Source: Streptomyces buecherae (GTDB lineage Bacteria; Actinomycetota; Actinomycetes; Streptomycetales; Streptomycetaceae). From it: 64,000 bases of DNA. The DNA lies in NCBI RefSeq assembly GCF_014295035.1, contig NZ_CP060404.1:7790501-7854500 (forward strand). The letters are read 5' to 3'. The position numbers were made by a program, and so were the translations under genes. Below are positions 17,019 to 31,312 of the stretch, one piece after another (the stretch's first letter is position 1; each line of letters opens with the position of its first letter). The notes under the pieces are model-generated. The model was not told the DNA's origin. It was given only the letters and a program-made list of their open reading frames with translations, and made no database searches.

Positions 17019-17038
17019 GCGACAACTGTTGTTGTCGC
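17019..17038. promoter_or_regulatory. Perfect 8-bp inverted repeat in divergent promoter region
   Basis: GCGACAAC and GTTGTCGC arms flank the 4-bp centre TGTT. The site is in the 101-bp gap between the kinase gene (minus strand) and the HTH-receiver gene (plus strand), 30 bp before the latter's ATG. A 20-bp dyad there fits a dimeric repressor controlling both promoters. The binding protein is unknown; the HTH-containing product next to it is one candidate. Confidence 0.5.
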
Positions 17039-17068
17039 GGGCCGCCTCGGGGGCCTAGGGTGCTGGAC

Positions 17069-17842
17069 ATGCCAGGCAAGAACTTCGACCTGCGGACCTC
17101 TTCGCACGAGACGGCCGCCATCGCTGACGCGGCGGTGGACGACCTTGCACGGCGCCTCACCCAACGGTTGCTGGAAAAGCCCTCCTCACGCTGGGCCTCG
17201 GGCGAGCTACCGGAGGCTTTGGCCCTACTCCACGTACTCGACCACCTCCAGCAAGCCACCGAACGGCTCCAGCGTGAGGCGGCCACGGCCGCCGCCCGCG
17301 CGGGCGCCAGCTACCCACAGCTCGGCTCCGCGTGCGGCATGACCCGCCAGGGCGCCCGGCGTCGCTGGCCGGGCCTTTTCCACCACTCAGACGAGAAACC
17401 CACGGAGCACCCGATGATGGCCACCCCCGCCCGCCCCCTCGACGTCCTGCTCGTCGAGGACGACGTCGCTGACGCCATGCTCATCGAGGAAGCCCTCTCC
17501 GAGCGCGGAGCCCGCAACCTGGTCCGGGTCACCGACGGGGTCGCCGCGCTGGAACACCTGCGCACCCCGGACGCCCCCCGGCCCGATCTCATCGTTCTCG
17601 ATCTGAACATGCCCCGGATGAACGGCCGCGAGCTGCTGAGGATCCTCAAGGGCGACGAGGACCTGCAGTCCATCCCCGTGGTGGTCCTCACCACATCCAC
17701 CGCGCCTGACGACGTCACCAGCGCGTACAGCAGCCACGCCAACGCCTACGTGACCAAGCCCGTGAACCTCGAGGAGTTCGAGCAGGCCGTCCAGAGCATC
17801 GACGCCTTCTACCTCGACACGGCCACCCGACCCCGCCCCTGA
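17069..17842 (+). CDS. HTH-like domain fused to Rcp1-type response regulator receiver
   Basis: A protein of about 257 residues. The first 115 residues are helical and include ASYPQLGSACGMTRQGARRR, which looks like a small helix-turn-helix. The rest is a single receiver domain: VLLVEDDVADAMLIEEAL, phospho-acceptor Asp in LIVLDLNMPRMNG, Thr in VVVLTTST, and Lys in AYVTKPVNLEEF. Rcp1-like receivers are usually stand-alone with no output domain. In-frame ATGs at 17414 and 17417 with GGAG upstream could start a stand-alone receiver from the same frame. So this is either a true fusion or two products in one frame. A GTG at 17060 is an alternative start. It likely acts with the divergent kinase. Confidence 0.8.
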   Translation: MPGKNFDLRTSSHETAAIADAAVDDLARRLTQRLLEKPSSRWASGELPEALALLHVLDHLQQATERLQREAATAAARAGASYPQLGSACGMTRQGARRRWPGLFHHSDEKPTEHPMMATPARPLDVLLVEDDVADAMLIEEALSERGARNLVRVTDGVAALEHLRTPDAPRPDLIVLDLNMPRMNGRELLRILKGDEDLQSIPVVVLTTSTAPDDVTSAYSSHANAYVTKPVNLEEFEQAVQSIDAFYLDTATRPRP

Positions 17843-17953
17843 TCACCCTCCCGGGTGACCGCGCGAAACGGGGCGTGCCGCCCCCCTCGCGCTGAGCGCA
17901 TGCCTCGCGTCGACGGGCCGAGAGCGCGGGGCGCGCACCACCGGGCGCACGGC

Positions 17954-17996
17954 CGTGCGGGGGTGCGGTCCGCCGTGGCGGCCGTACCCCCGCACG
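17954..17996. terminator. Long hairpin separating receiver gene and pie cluster
   Basis: Perfect 11-bp arms (17954-17964 and 17986-17996, CGTGCGGGGGT and its complement) enclose a 21-nt loop with a smaller CGCC/GGCG stem. It lies between the convergent ends of the receiver gene (17842) and the monooxygenase gene (18023). It can therefore stop transcription from both sides and mark the left boundary of the polyketide operon. Confidence 0.7.
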
Positions 17997-18022
17997 AGCC
18001 CGTGCTCCGCGCGGTACGCGGG

Positions 18023-19831
18023 TCAGCGCAGGCCCCGCTCCGAGGTCGCGCCGAGGAGGCGGGCGAGCACCTTCGGTAGTTCGGTGGCCACCTCACTGGT
18101 CTGGGCGCGCCAGGCCACGTGGCCGTCGGGCCGCACCAGGACGCAGCCGTCCGGGTCGACCTCGCGCAGCCGCTCCCAGGTGCCGTACGGGTCGCGCAGG
18201 CCCTCGGCCGCGCCGATGGTGCGGACCGTGACGGTGACCCCGGTCGACCGCGTGGCCTCGCTGGCCGCATCATGCCACGCCTCGCCGCCGCGGCCGGTGA
18301 GCAGGACGAACCGGCCCCGGCCGACCACGTCGAGGGTGGAGACCCGGCGCCGACCGTCCTCCAGCCAGGCGTGCGGGAGCCGGGCGCCCGGCCAGGTGGT
18401 GGGCTGGTAGTACAGCTCCGGGTCGGTCTCCTGCGAGGGTTCGGGTGTGCCGTCGTCCACGCGGGCCCCGGAACGGTAGCGGTAGCCGATCTCCACGCCG
18501 TGCGCGTTGACCTGGTAGTTGATCTGGTCGGTCGCGGCGGCCAGGGCCGCCCTGCGCTCGGCCGCCTCCGGTGTGTCGTCGGCGAGACCGCGCAGCAGCG
18601 CGGACTGCTCCGCGGCGCTCTGCTCGGCCGTGAAGCCCAGGGCCGCCGGGATGGCGAGGAAGTCCAGCATACTGCGGACCGCCCGGTCGACGATCTGGCC
18701 GCCCACCGGCAGCCGCTCGCTCTGGTAGGTGTCGAGCAGTTCGGGGCCGGCGGTCCCCTCCAGTACCAGCCGCAGCTTCCAGCACAGGTTGAATGCGTCG
18801 GCGACCGCCGAGTTCAGGCCGAGCCCGTTGGTGGGCGGCATCTGGTGCACGGCGTCCCCGACGCAGAACACCCGCCCCGACGCGTACCGGGGCGCGACGA
18901 CCGCGTTGACCTCCCACGGTGAGACGTGCTTGATCGTGACGTTGACCGAGGGGTCGCCGACGCTCTCCCGGATGTGGTCGAGCACCTCCTCGTGGTCGTC
19001 CGGGTCGAACTCCTCGTCGGGGCCGAAGAAGCGCAGGTAGACCCACTCGTTCCAGGGCCTGATGCTGACGAAGACCCGGCCGTCCTCGGGCGGGTTGCCC
19101 GGCACGGCGCCCATGTACAGGATCGCGGGGCGGTCCTCGCAGTAGCGGGACAGGTCCGCCTCGAACCAGATCGACGCCACCCTGGCCAGGCCGGTCTGCC
19201 CCGCGAGGGTGAGTCCCGCCTGTTCCATCACCCGGCTGTTGGCGCCGTCCGCGCCGATCAGGTAGTCGCAGCGCACCTCGTACTCCTGGCCCGTCCGACG
19301 GTCGGCGATCACCGCGGTGACCCCGTCCGCGTCCTGCGTCATGCGCAGGAACTCCTGGCCGAAGCGCAACTCGCCCACATGGGCCCGCTCCGCCTCCCGG
19401 ACCAGGATCGGCTCCAGCAGGTGCTGCGGCAGGTTGCACATCTGGCTCGGGCTGGCGGCGCGGTAGTCGCCGATCCGGTCCGGGCCGTTGCCGTACGCGT
19501 CGAGCCGGCTGACCTCGGGACCCGCGAAGGTGGACATGAACACGTGGTTGGCCAGCAGCGGGCTGGGCGTCGCCGCCTCCAGCACCGCCTCCTCGACACC
19601 CAGGTCGCGCAGGATCTCGCCGGTGCGCTGGTTGAGCAGGTGGGCGCGGGGGGTGTTCGCGCTCGTCTCGTACTTGCCGACCACCAGATGCCGTATGCCG
19701 TAGCGCGACAGTGCCAGCGAGGCCGTCAGCCCCGCCGGACCGTTGCCCACGATCAGTACCGGTACGTGCACGTGCGGAGCCTCCTGGGACGCGTCGCGGG
19801 TGGGGTGGGTGGCGCTCGCGCCGGTGCTCAC
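18023..19831 (-). CDS. pieE: FAD-dependent aromatic monooxygenase (pyridone 4'-hydroxylase, PieE-like)
   Basis: A 602-residue flavoprotein of the PheA/TfdB-type aromatic hydroxylase family. The dinucleotide-binding motif is VLIVGNGPAGLTASLALSRYG (about residues 25-45), the DG motif is LIGADGANSRVM, and the GD motif is VFCVGDAVHQMPPTNGLGLN (about 318-337). A thioredoxin-like C-terminal domain follows. The GTG at 19831 overlaps the stop of the methyltransferase gene (GTGA). In piericidin biosynthesis the monooxygenase adds the ring hydroxyl that is later methylated; that role is assigned here from cluster context. It is the last gene of the cluster, followed by a bidirectional hairpin. Confidence 0.88.
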   Translation of the reverse strand: MSTGASATHPTRDASQEAPHVHVPVLIVGNGPAGLTASLALSRYGIRHLVVGKYETSANTPRAHLLNQRTGEILRDLGVEEAVLEAATPSPLLANHVFMSTFAGPEVSRLDAYGNGPDRIGDYRAASPSQMCNLPQHLLEPILVREAERAHVGELRFGQEFLRMTQDADGVTAVIADRRTGQEYEVRCDYLIGADGANSRVMEQAGLTLAGQTGLARVASIWFEADLSRYCEDRPAILYMGAVPGNPPEDGRVFVSIRPWNEWVYLRFFGPDEEFDPDDHEEVLDHIRESVGDPSVNVTIKHVSPWEVNAVVAPRYASGRVFCVGDAVHQMPPTNGLGLNSAVADAFNLCWKLRLVLEGTAGPELLDTYQSERLPVGGQIVDRAVRSMLDFLAIPAALGFTAEQSAAEQSALLRGLADDTPEAAERRAALAAATDQINYQVNAHGVEIGYRYRSGARVDDGTPEPSQETDPELYYQPTTWPGARLPHAWLEDGRRRVSTLDVVGRGRFVLLTGRGGEAWHDAASEATRSTGVTVTVRTIGAAEGLRDPYGTWERLREVDPDGCVLVRPDGHVAWRAQTSEVATELPKVLARLLGATSERGLR

Positions 19832-20601
19832 GGGGCGGTCTTCCTGGCGTAGCCGCCGTAGATGACCGAGGTGTCCTTGGCCACCCTGAGCTGGAACCTG
19901 CGGCCCAACTCGCCGTAGGTGATCTCGCCGCGTGCCCGGCTGCGCATCGCGCGCAGCAGCTCCAGCGGCGGCCGGCTGGAGGCGAAGCCGACCAGGTCCT
20001 CGTTGTGCAGGCCGTGGGTGCGGAAGAGGGCGTGCAGCTCGGCGGGCTTGATGAAGCCGTTCCAGTCGTGCAGGTCCTTGGGCGCGAAGCGGACGGACTT
20101 CCAGTCCTGCGCCATCTTGATCATGCCGAGCTTGGAGCGGAAGGTGCGGTTGATCGTGTCGTACAGGTAGTAACCGCCGGGCTTGAGCACCCGGACCGCC
20201 TCGCTGATCGCCCGGCTGGTGTCCGTGACGTGTTCCAGGGTGTCGCAGCAGTACACCAGGTCGAAGGAGGCGTCGGGGAAGTCGAGCTGCTCCGCGAACC
20301 CCTCCTGGTAGCGGATGCTCAAGCCCTCGGCGCGGGCGTGCTCGGCGGCGGCCTTCAGCGAGGGCCCTGACGGGTCTACGCCGGTGACCTGGGCGCCCGC
20401 CCGTGCGAACCGCTCGGCGAGCAACCCGCCACCGCAGCCGATGTCCAGCATCCGCTGGCCCGTCAGGTCCAGGCCGAGCCGGCTGGTCAGCACCTCGTGG
20501 AAGTAGTCGAACCGGGGCGGGGTGAACGCCTCCAGGGTCGCGAACGGCTGGTTGTCGTCCCACCACGAGAGGTGGTTGTACACGTCGTTGTCGACTGGCA
20601 T
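19828..20601 (-). CDS. pieB2: UbiG-like O-methyltransferase (PieB2-like)
   Basis: A 257-residue class I SAM methyltransferase resembling 3-demethylubiquinone 3-O-methyltransferase. Motif I is MLDIGCGGGLLAERFA (about residues 50-65), motif post-I is VTGVDPS, motif II is FDLVYCCDTLEHV, and motif III is VLKPGGYYLYDTINRT. The ATG at 20601 has GAGGAG upstream; the longer frame lacks homology. UbiG-type enzymes methylate phenolic hydroxyls, which fits O-methylation of the hydroxypyridone made by the coupled pieE product. Which of the two ring oxygens it methylates is inferred from the published pie gene order, not from sequence. Confidence 0.82.
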   Translation of the reverse strand: MPVDNDVYNHLSWWDDNQPFATLEAFTPPRFDYFHEVLTSRLGLDLTGQRMLDIGCGGGLLAERFARAGAQVTGVDPSGPSLKAAAEHARAEGLSIRYQEGFAEQLDFPDASFDLVYCCDTLEHVTDTSRAISEAVRVLKPGGYYLYDTINRTFRSKLGMIKMAQDWKSVRFAPKDLHDWNGFIKPAELHALFRTHGLHNEDLVGFASSRPPLELLRAMRSRARGEITYGELGRRFQLRVAKDTSVIYGGYARKTAP

Positions 20602-20614
20602 GGTCGGTGGCTCC

Positions 20615-22456
20615 TCAGGAGAGCTTGATGGTCGGACGGCGGACATCGAGCCAGACGGCCAGGTCGAGCACCCGCTCGAACGCCTCCCGCTCGTCGGGCT
20701 CGACGGCCTCGGGCAGGCCACGGGCGGCCTTGGTCAGGGCGTCCCGGTCGAAGAACTCCACCGCGCGGTGGTCGTCGGACAGCAACTCGGCCACCTGGCG
20801 CTGGAGTTCCCGCACGTACCGCGACTCCTGCGTGTGCGGGTAGAGGGCCTTCACCCGCTCCACCACCGAACGCGGCAGGACGTCCTGGACGGCCGCGCGC
20901 AGCAGGCTCTTCTCGCGACCGTCGAACGTCTTCATCGACCAGGGCGTGTTGTACACGTACTCCACCAGGCGGTGGTCGCAGATCGGCACCCGTACCTCCA
21001 GGCCGACCGCCATGCTCATCCGGTCCTTGCGGTCCAGGAGCATCCCCAGCAGGCTCGTCAGGTGCACGTAGCAGAACTCGCGCATCCGCCGCTCGTGCTC
21101 GTCCTCGCCCGGCACCGCCGGGATCTCGGCTACCGACTGCGCGTAGCGCTGCTGCCAGTAGCCGGGCACGTCCAGCGTGCCGACCAGCAGCTCCGGGCTG
21201 ATCAGCTTGGTGGGGTGGGACTTGGGGCTCAGCCCGGAGGCCGTCACCCACGGGAACATCGGGGCCTGCTGCACCGTCGGGTGGTGGAACCACGGGTAGC
21301 CGCCGAAGATCTCGTCCGCCGACTCACCCGAAAGGGCCACCGTCGAGTGCTCGCGCACCGCCTTGAACAACAGGTACAGCGAGTTGTCCGCCTCGCCGAA
21401 GCCGAACGGCAGATCGCGGGCGGTGACCGTGGCCCGCCGCACCTCGGGGTTGGCCAACTCCTGGTGGTCGAGCCGGATGTCGTGGTGCACGGTCCCGACG
21501 TGCTCGACCACCTCGCGGGCGAACGGGGCGTCCTGCGAGCCGCGCAGCTCGTCGGGGCGGAACGCCTCGGGCTGCTCGAAGTCGACGGTGAAGGTACGGG
21601 TCCGCTCACCCCGCTCGGCCAGGTGGCGCCCGGCCAGGGCGGTCAGGGCGCTGGAGTCGAGCCCGCCGGAGAGCAGGACGCACTGCGGCACGTCGGCCAC
21701 CACCTGGTGCCGGACGCTGTCCTCAAGCAGCTCGCGCACGCGGCGTACGGTGGTCTCGGTGTCGTCGCGGTGCTCGGCGACCTCCAGTCGCCAGTACGCG
21801 CGCTCGCGCAGGCCCGAGCGGTCCAGCACGACCAGGTTGCCGGGTTTCACCTCGCGCATGCCCGCCCACACCGAGCGCCCCGGCTCCTTGACGAATGCGA
21901 ACAGCTCGCGCATGCCGTCGGTGTCCACCACCGGCTCGACCTCGGGGTGGGCGAGGATGGCCTTGGCCTCCGAGCCGAAGATCACTCCGTCCTCGGTCTC
22001 GTAGTAGTACAGCGGCTTGATGCCGAGCCGGTCACGCAGCAGGACCAGCCTGTCCGCCCGCCCGTCCCAGATGCCCAGCGCGTACATGCCGGTGAGCTGG
22101 TCCGCGACGCCCTCGCCCCACTCCAGGTAGCCGCGCAGCACCACCTCGGTGTCGCTCGCGGTGCGGAACGCGTGCCCACGGCGGCGCAGTTCGTCGCGCA
22201 GTTCGACGAAGTTGTACGCCTCGCCGCTGTACGTCAGGACCACCGGGCCGTCCGGGGTCTGCGCGACCATGGGTTGGACGCCGCCCGTCAGGTCGATGAC
22301 GGACAGCCGCCGGTGCCCGAGCGCGGCGGACGGTGACAGCCAGGTGCCCTCGGCGTCCGGGCCCCGGCACAGCATGGTGGCCGTCATCGCGTCCAACGCG
22401 GCCTGTTCAGCGCTCAGGTCCCGCCGGAAGGCGATCCACCCGGTGATCCCGCACAT
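20615..22456 (-). CDS. pieD: Asparagine synthase-like amidotransferase (PieD-like)
   Basis: A 613-residue glutamine-dependent AsnB-family enzyme. Cys2 follows the initiator Met (MCGITGWIAF), giving the N-terminal nucleophile glutaminase, with CRGPDAEGTW and YSGEAYNF motifs. The synthetase half has the pyrophosphate loop LLSGGLDSSALT (about residues 258-269) and LSGESADEIFGGYPW. Both half-reactions look intact. In this cluster it should activate the carboxylate released by the terminal thioesterase with ATP and transfer ammonia from glutamine, giving the amide whose nitrogen becomes the pyridine nitrogen. It is 13 bp upstream of pieB2. Confidence 0.88.
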   Translation of the reverse strand: MCGITGWIAFRRDLSAEQAALDAMTATMLCRGPDAEGTWLSPSAALGHRRLSVIDLTGGVQPMVAQTPDGPVVLTYSGEAYNFVELRDELRRRGHAFRTASDTEVVLRGYLEWGEGVADQLTGMYALGIWDGRADRLVLLRDRLGIKPLYYYETEDGVIFGSEAKAILAHPEVEPVVDTDGMRELFAFVKEPGRSVWAGMREVKPGNLVVLDRSGLRERAYWRLEVAEHRDDTETTVRRVRELLEDSVRHQVVADVPQCVLLSGGLDSSALTALAGRHLAERGERTRTFTVDFEQPEAFRPDELRGSQDAPFAREVVEHVGTVHHDIRLDHQELANPEVRRATVTARDLPFGFGEADNSLYLLFKAVREHSTVALSGESADEIFGGYPWFHHPTVQQAPMFPWVTASGLSPKSHPTKLISPELLVGTLDVPGYWQQRYAQSVAEIPAVPGEDEHERRMREFCYVHLTSLLGMLLDRKDRMSMAVGLEVRVPICDHRLVEYVYNTPWSMKTFDGREKSLLRAAVQDVLPRSVVERVKALYPHTQESRYVRELQRQVAELLSDDHRAVEFFDRDALTKAARGLPEAVEPDEREAFERVLDLAVWLDVRRPTIKLS

Positions 22457-22543
22457 ACGTCCTCTTTCCTGTGGTGTTTCCTGTGGCGGTTCTGTGATGG
22501 CTGGGCCGGGGCCGGGCAGCCCGGTGAGCTGGCGGCCGGCCCG

Positions 22544-23056
22544 TCAGCGGTCGGCCGCGGCCCGTTGGGTGGCCATGTAGCCGGGCAGGCCGTCGATGTG
22601 GGAGCGCCCCACCGGGGCGAAGGAGAGCTTGTCCAGGGCCGGGCCGAAGAACGACCAGGGCCGGTTGAGCTCGGCCGCCCAGCGCCAACTGAACCGGGCG
22701 CCGTACGGGGTCGGTTCCACGACGTAGTCCTCCACCAGGTGCCGGAAGATCGACCGGGTGCCGGCCACCCCGGTGAACGTCTTGCGGTGCCCCTCCTCCC
22801 AGCGGAAGAAGCGCTCGCGCAGGGTGAAGTCACCACCCATCTCGATCTCCCGCGTGGTCCCGACACCGAACGGCCGCGGCGAGGTCCAGGTCAGTCGCTT
22901 CATGCCCTTGGTCCAGCTCGACACCCCGTCCCCGGTCAGCGCCTCCCAGGTCTCCTGTGCCGAGTACGGCACCTCCACCGAGCGGGCGTGGTAGAGCGGG
23001 GCCGTGGCGAACAGGGTGTCGTCGGCCTCCTCGATCGGATACCAGCGTGCGGTCAT
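22544..23056 (-). CDS. pieC: SRPBCC/polyketide cyclase-like protein (PieC-like)
   Basis: A 170-residue SRPBCC (START-like) protein: SVEVPYSAQETWEAL near residues 27-41 is the typical opening strand-helix of this fold. RWEEGHRKTFTG and a C-terminal amphipathic helix follow. The ATG at 23056 is preceded by GGAAGAGGA. No catalytic signature is visible, as is common in this fold, which often acts as a cavity for cyclisation. Lying between the methyltransferase and amidotransferase genes, it is expected to assist ring closure of the diketo amide to the alpha-pyridone. That role is from cluster context. Confidence 0.78.
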   Translation of the reverse strand: MTARWYPIEEADDTLFATAPLYHARSVEVPYSAQETWEALTGDGVSSWTKGMKRLTWTSPRPFGVGTTREIEMGGDFTLRERFFRWEEGHRKTFTGVAGTRSIFRHLVEDYVVEPTPYGARFSWRWAAELNRPWSFFGPALDKLSFAPVGRSHIDGLPGYMATQRAAADR

Positions 23057-23205
23057 GGGTGTGGTTCCTCTTCCGTGCGGTGGGCCCGCGGCGTCGACGC
23101 GGCGGGGCGGGCAGGACAGGTGTGTCGGATCGGGTCGGTGGTGGGGAGCGGTCCCGGGCGGCGGGGTGAGGCCACGCGGGATGTTGGCCCGGTGCGCGTC
23201 CGGGC

Positions 23206-23895
23206 TCACGCGGGCTTACGGGCCCGGAAGAGCGCGACGCTGCCGCGGGTCACCAGGTCGAAGTCGTCGAAGTTCTGCTTCAACTGGTCGCGCAGGTCCT
23301 CCAGGTTGTCCTCGGAGTTGTGGAAGACGCCCTTGTCGTTGAGGTTGTTCATCAGCCACCGCCCGGACCGGGTCACCGGGACCCCCGCGTACAGGATGGT
23401 GCTGCCGAACACCGTGCCGCCGGGCCTGACCGCCGCCGCGGCGTGCCGGATGGCCACGCCCTTCTCCCGCAGGCTGCCCGGCACGCAGTGCAGCAGGAAG
23501 CTGAGGGCGGCCGAGTCGTGGCTCTCCGCCGGCACCGGGAGCGGCTCCAGCGCGTTGGCGACGACCTTGGTGGTCTCGTAGAACGCCAGCCGCCGCGCGG
23601 TGAAGTCCAGGGTGCTGGGGTTGAGGTCGGCCAGCGTGATCTTCGGGTTGGAGACCGGGAACCGGGTGCGGGTCAGCAGGTAGCCGGTGCCGACGCCGAG
23701 TTCCAGGTGGCTGGCCCCGACGCTGGTGGCGTACATCTGGAGGAAGTTCCGCGGCGAGCAGCGCCAGAAGAGCGGGGCGCTGCCACGGAACACCACCAGG
23801 TCGTAGAAGGCGAGGGCGCGCGGGTGGTAGGCGGCCTGGCCGTCCAGGACCTCCTGGTCCACCGGGTCGGGCTGGTGGTCGTGTGTGCTGGTCAT
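23206..23895 (-). CDS. pieB1: Class I SAM-dependent methyltransferase (PieB1-like)
   Basis: A 229-residue SAM methyltransferase. Motif I is HLELGVGTGYLLTRTRFP (about residues 63-80); ITLADLNPSTLDF is the post-I acidic region and VRPGGTVFGST is motif III. It starts 92 bp after pieA6 and is first of the five tailoring genes. It is inferred to methylate one of the two ring oxygens of the pyridone, the other being served by pieB2. A 149-bp gap follows before pieC and could hold an internal promoter, but I see no convincing -35/-10 pair. Confidence 0.8.
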   Translation of the reverse strand: MTSTHDHQPDPVDQEVLDGQAAYHPRALAFYDLVVFRGSAPLFWRCSPRNFLQMYATSVGASHLELGVGTGYLLTRTRFPVSNPKITLADLNPSTLDFTARRLAFYETTKVVANALEPLPVPAESHDSAALSFLLHCVPGSLREKGVAIRHAAAAVRPGGTVFGSTILYAGVPVTRSGRWLMNNLNDKGVFHNSEDNLEDLRDQLKQNFDDFDLVTRGSVALFRARKPA

Positions 23896-23987
23896 CGCTG
23901 GTCACCCTTGGTCGCGGTCGGTGCTGGACGTGGTGCGGAGTCGTGGTCGTACGGGAGGTGTGGGGGCGCTGCCGGGCCGGGGCGCGG

Positions 23988-31235
<7,248 letters not shown>

Positions 31236-31312
31236 GGTGGTGCCACCCTTTCGGCAGGTCGGGAGGGACGGAGAAGGCGTGAGGCTCGGTTGAGTGATGG
31301 CCCCGGGGCCGG

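Noticed and set aside
18023..20566. Extension of pieE to an 847-codon protein
   Set aside because: The first 245 codons are antiparallel-frame readings of the methyltransferase gene. The GTG at 19831 with a GTGA overlap is the natural start.
20522..22336. Plus-strand ORF of 604 codons opposite pieD
   Set aside because: Shadow frame of the asparagine synthase-like gene, whose catalytic motifs are all on the minus strand.
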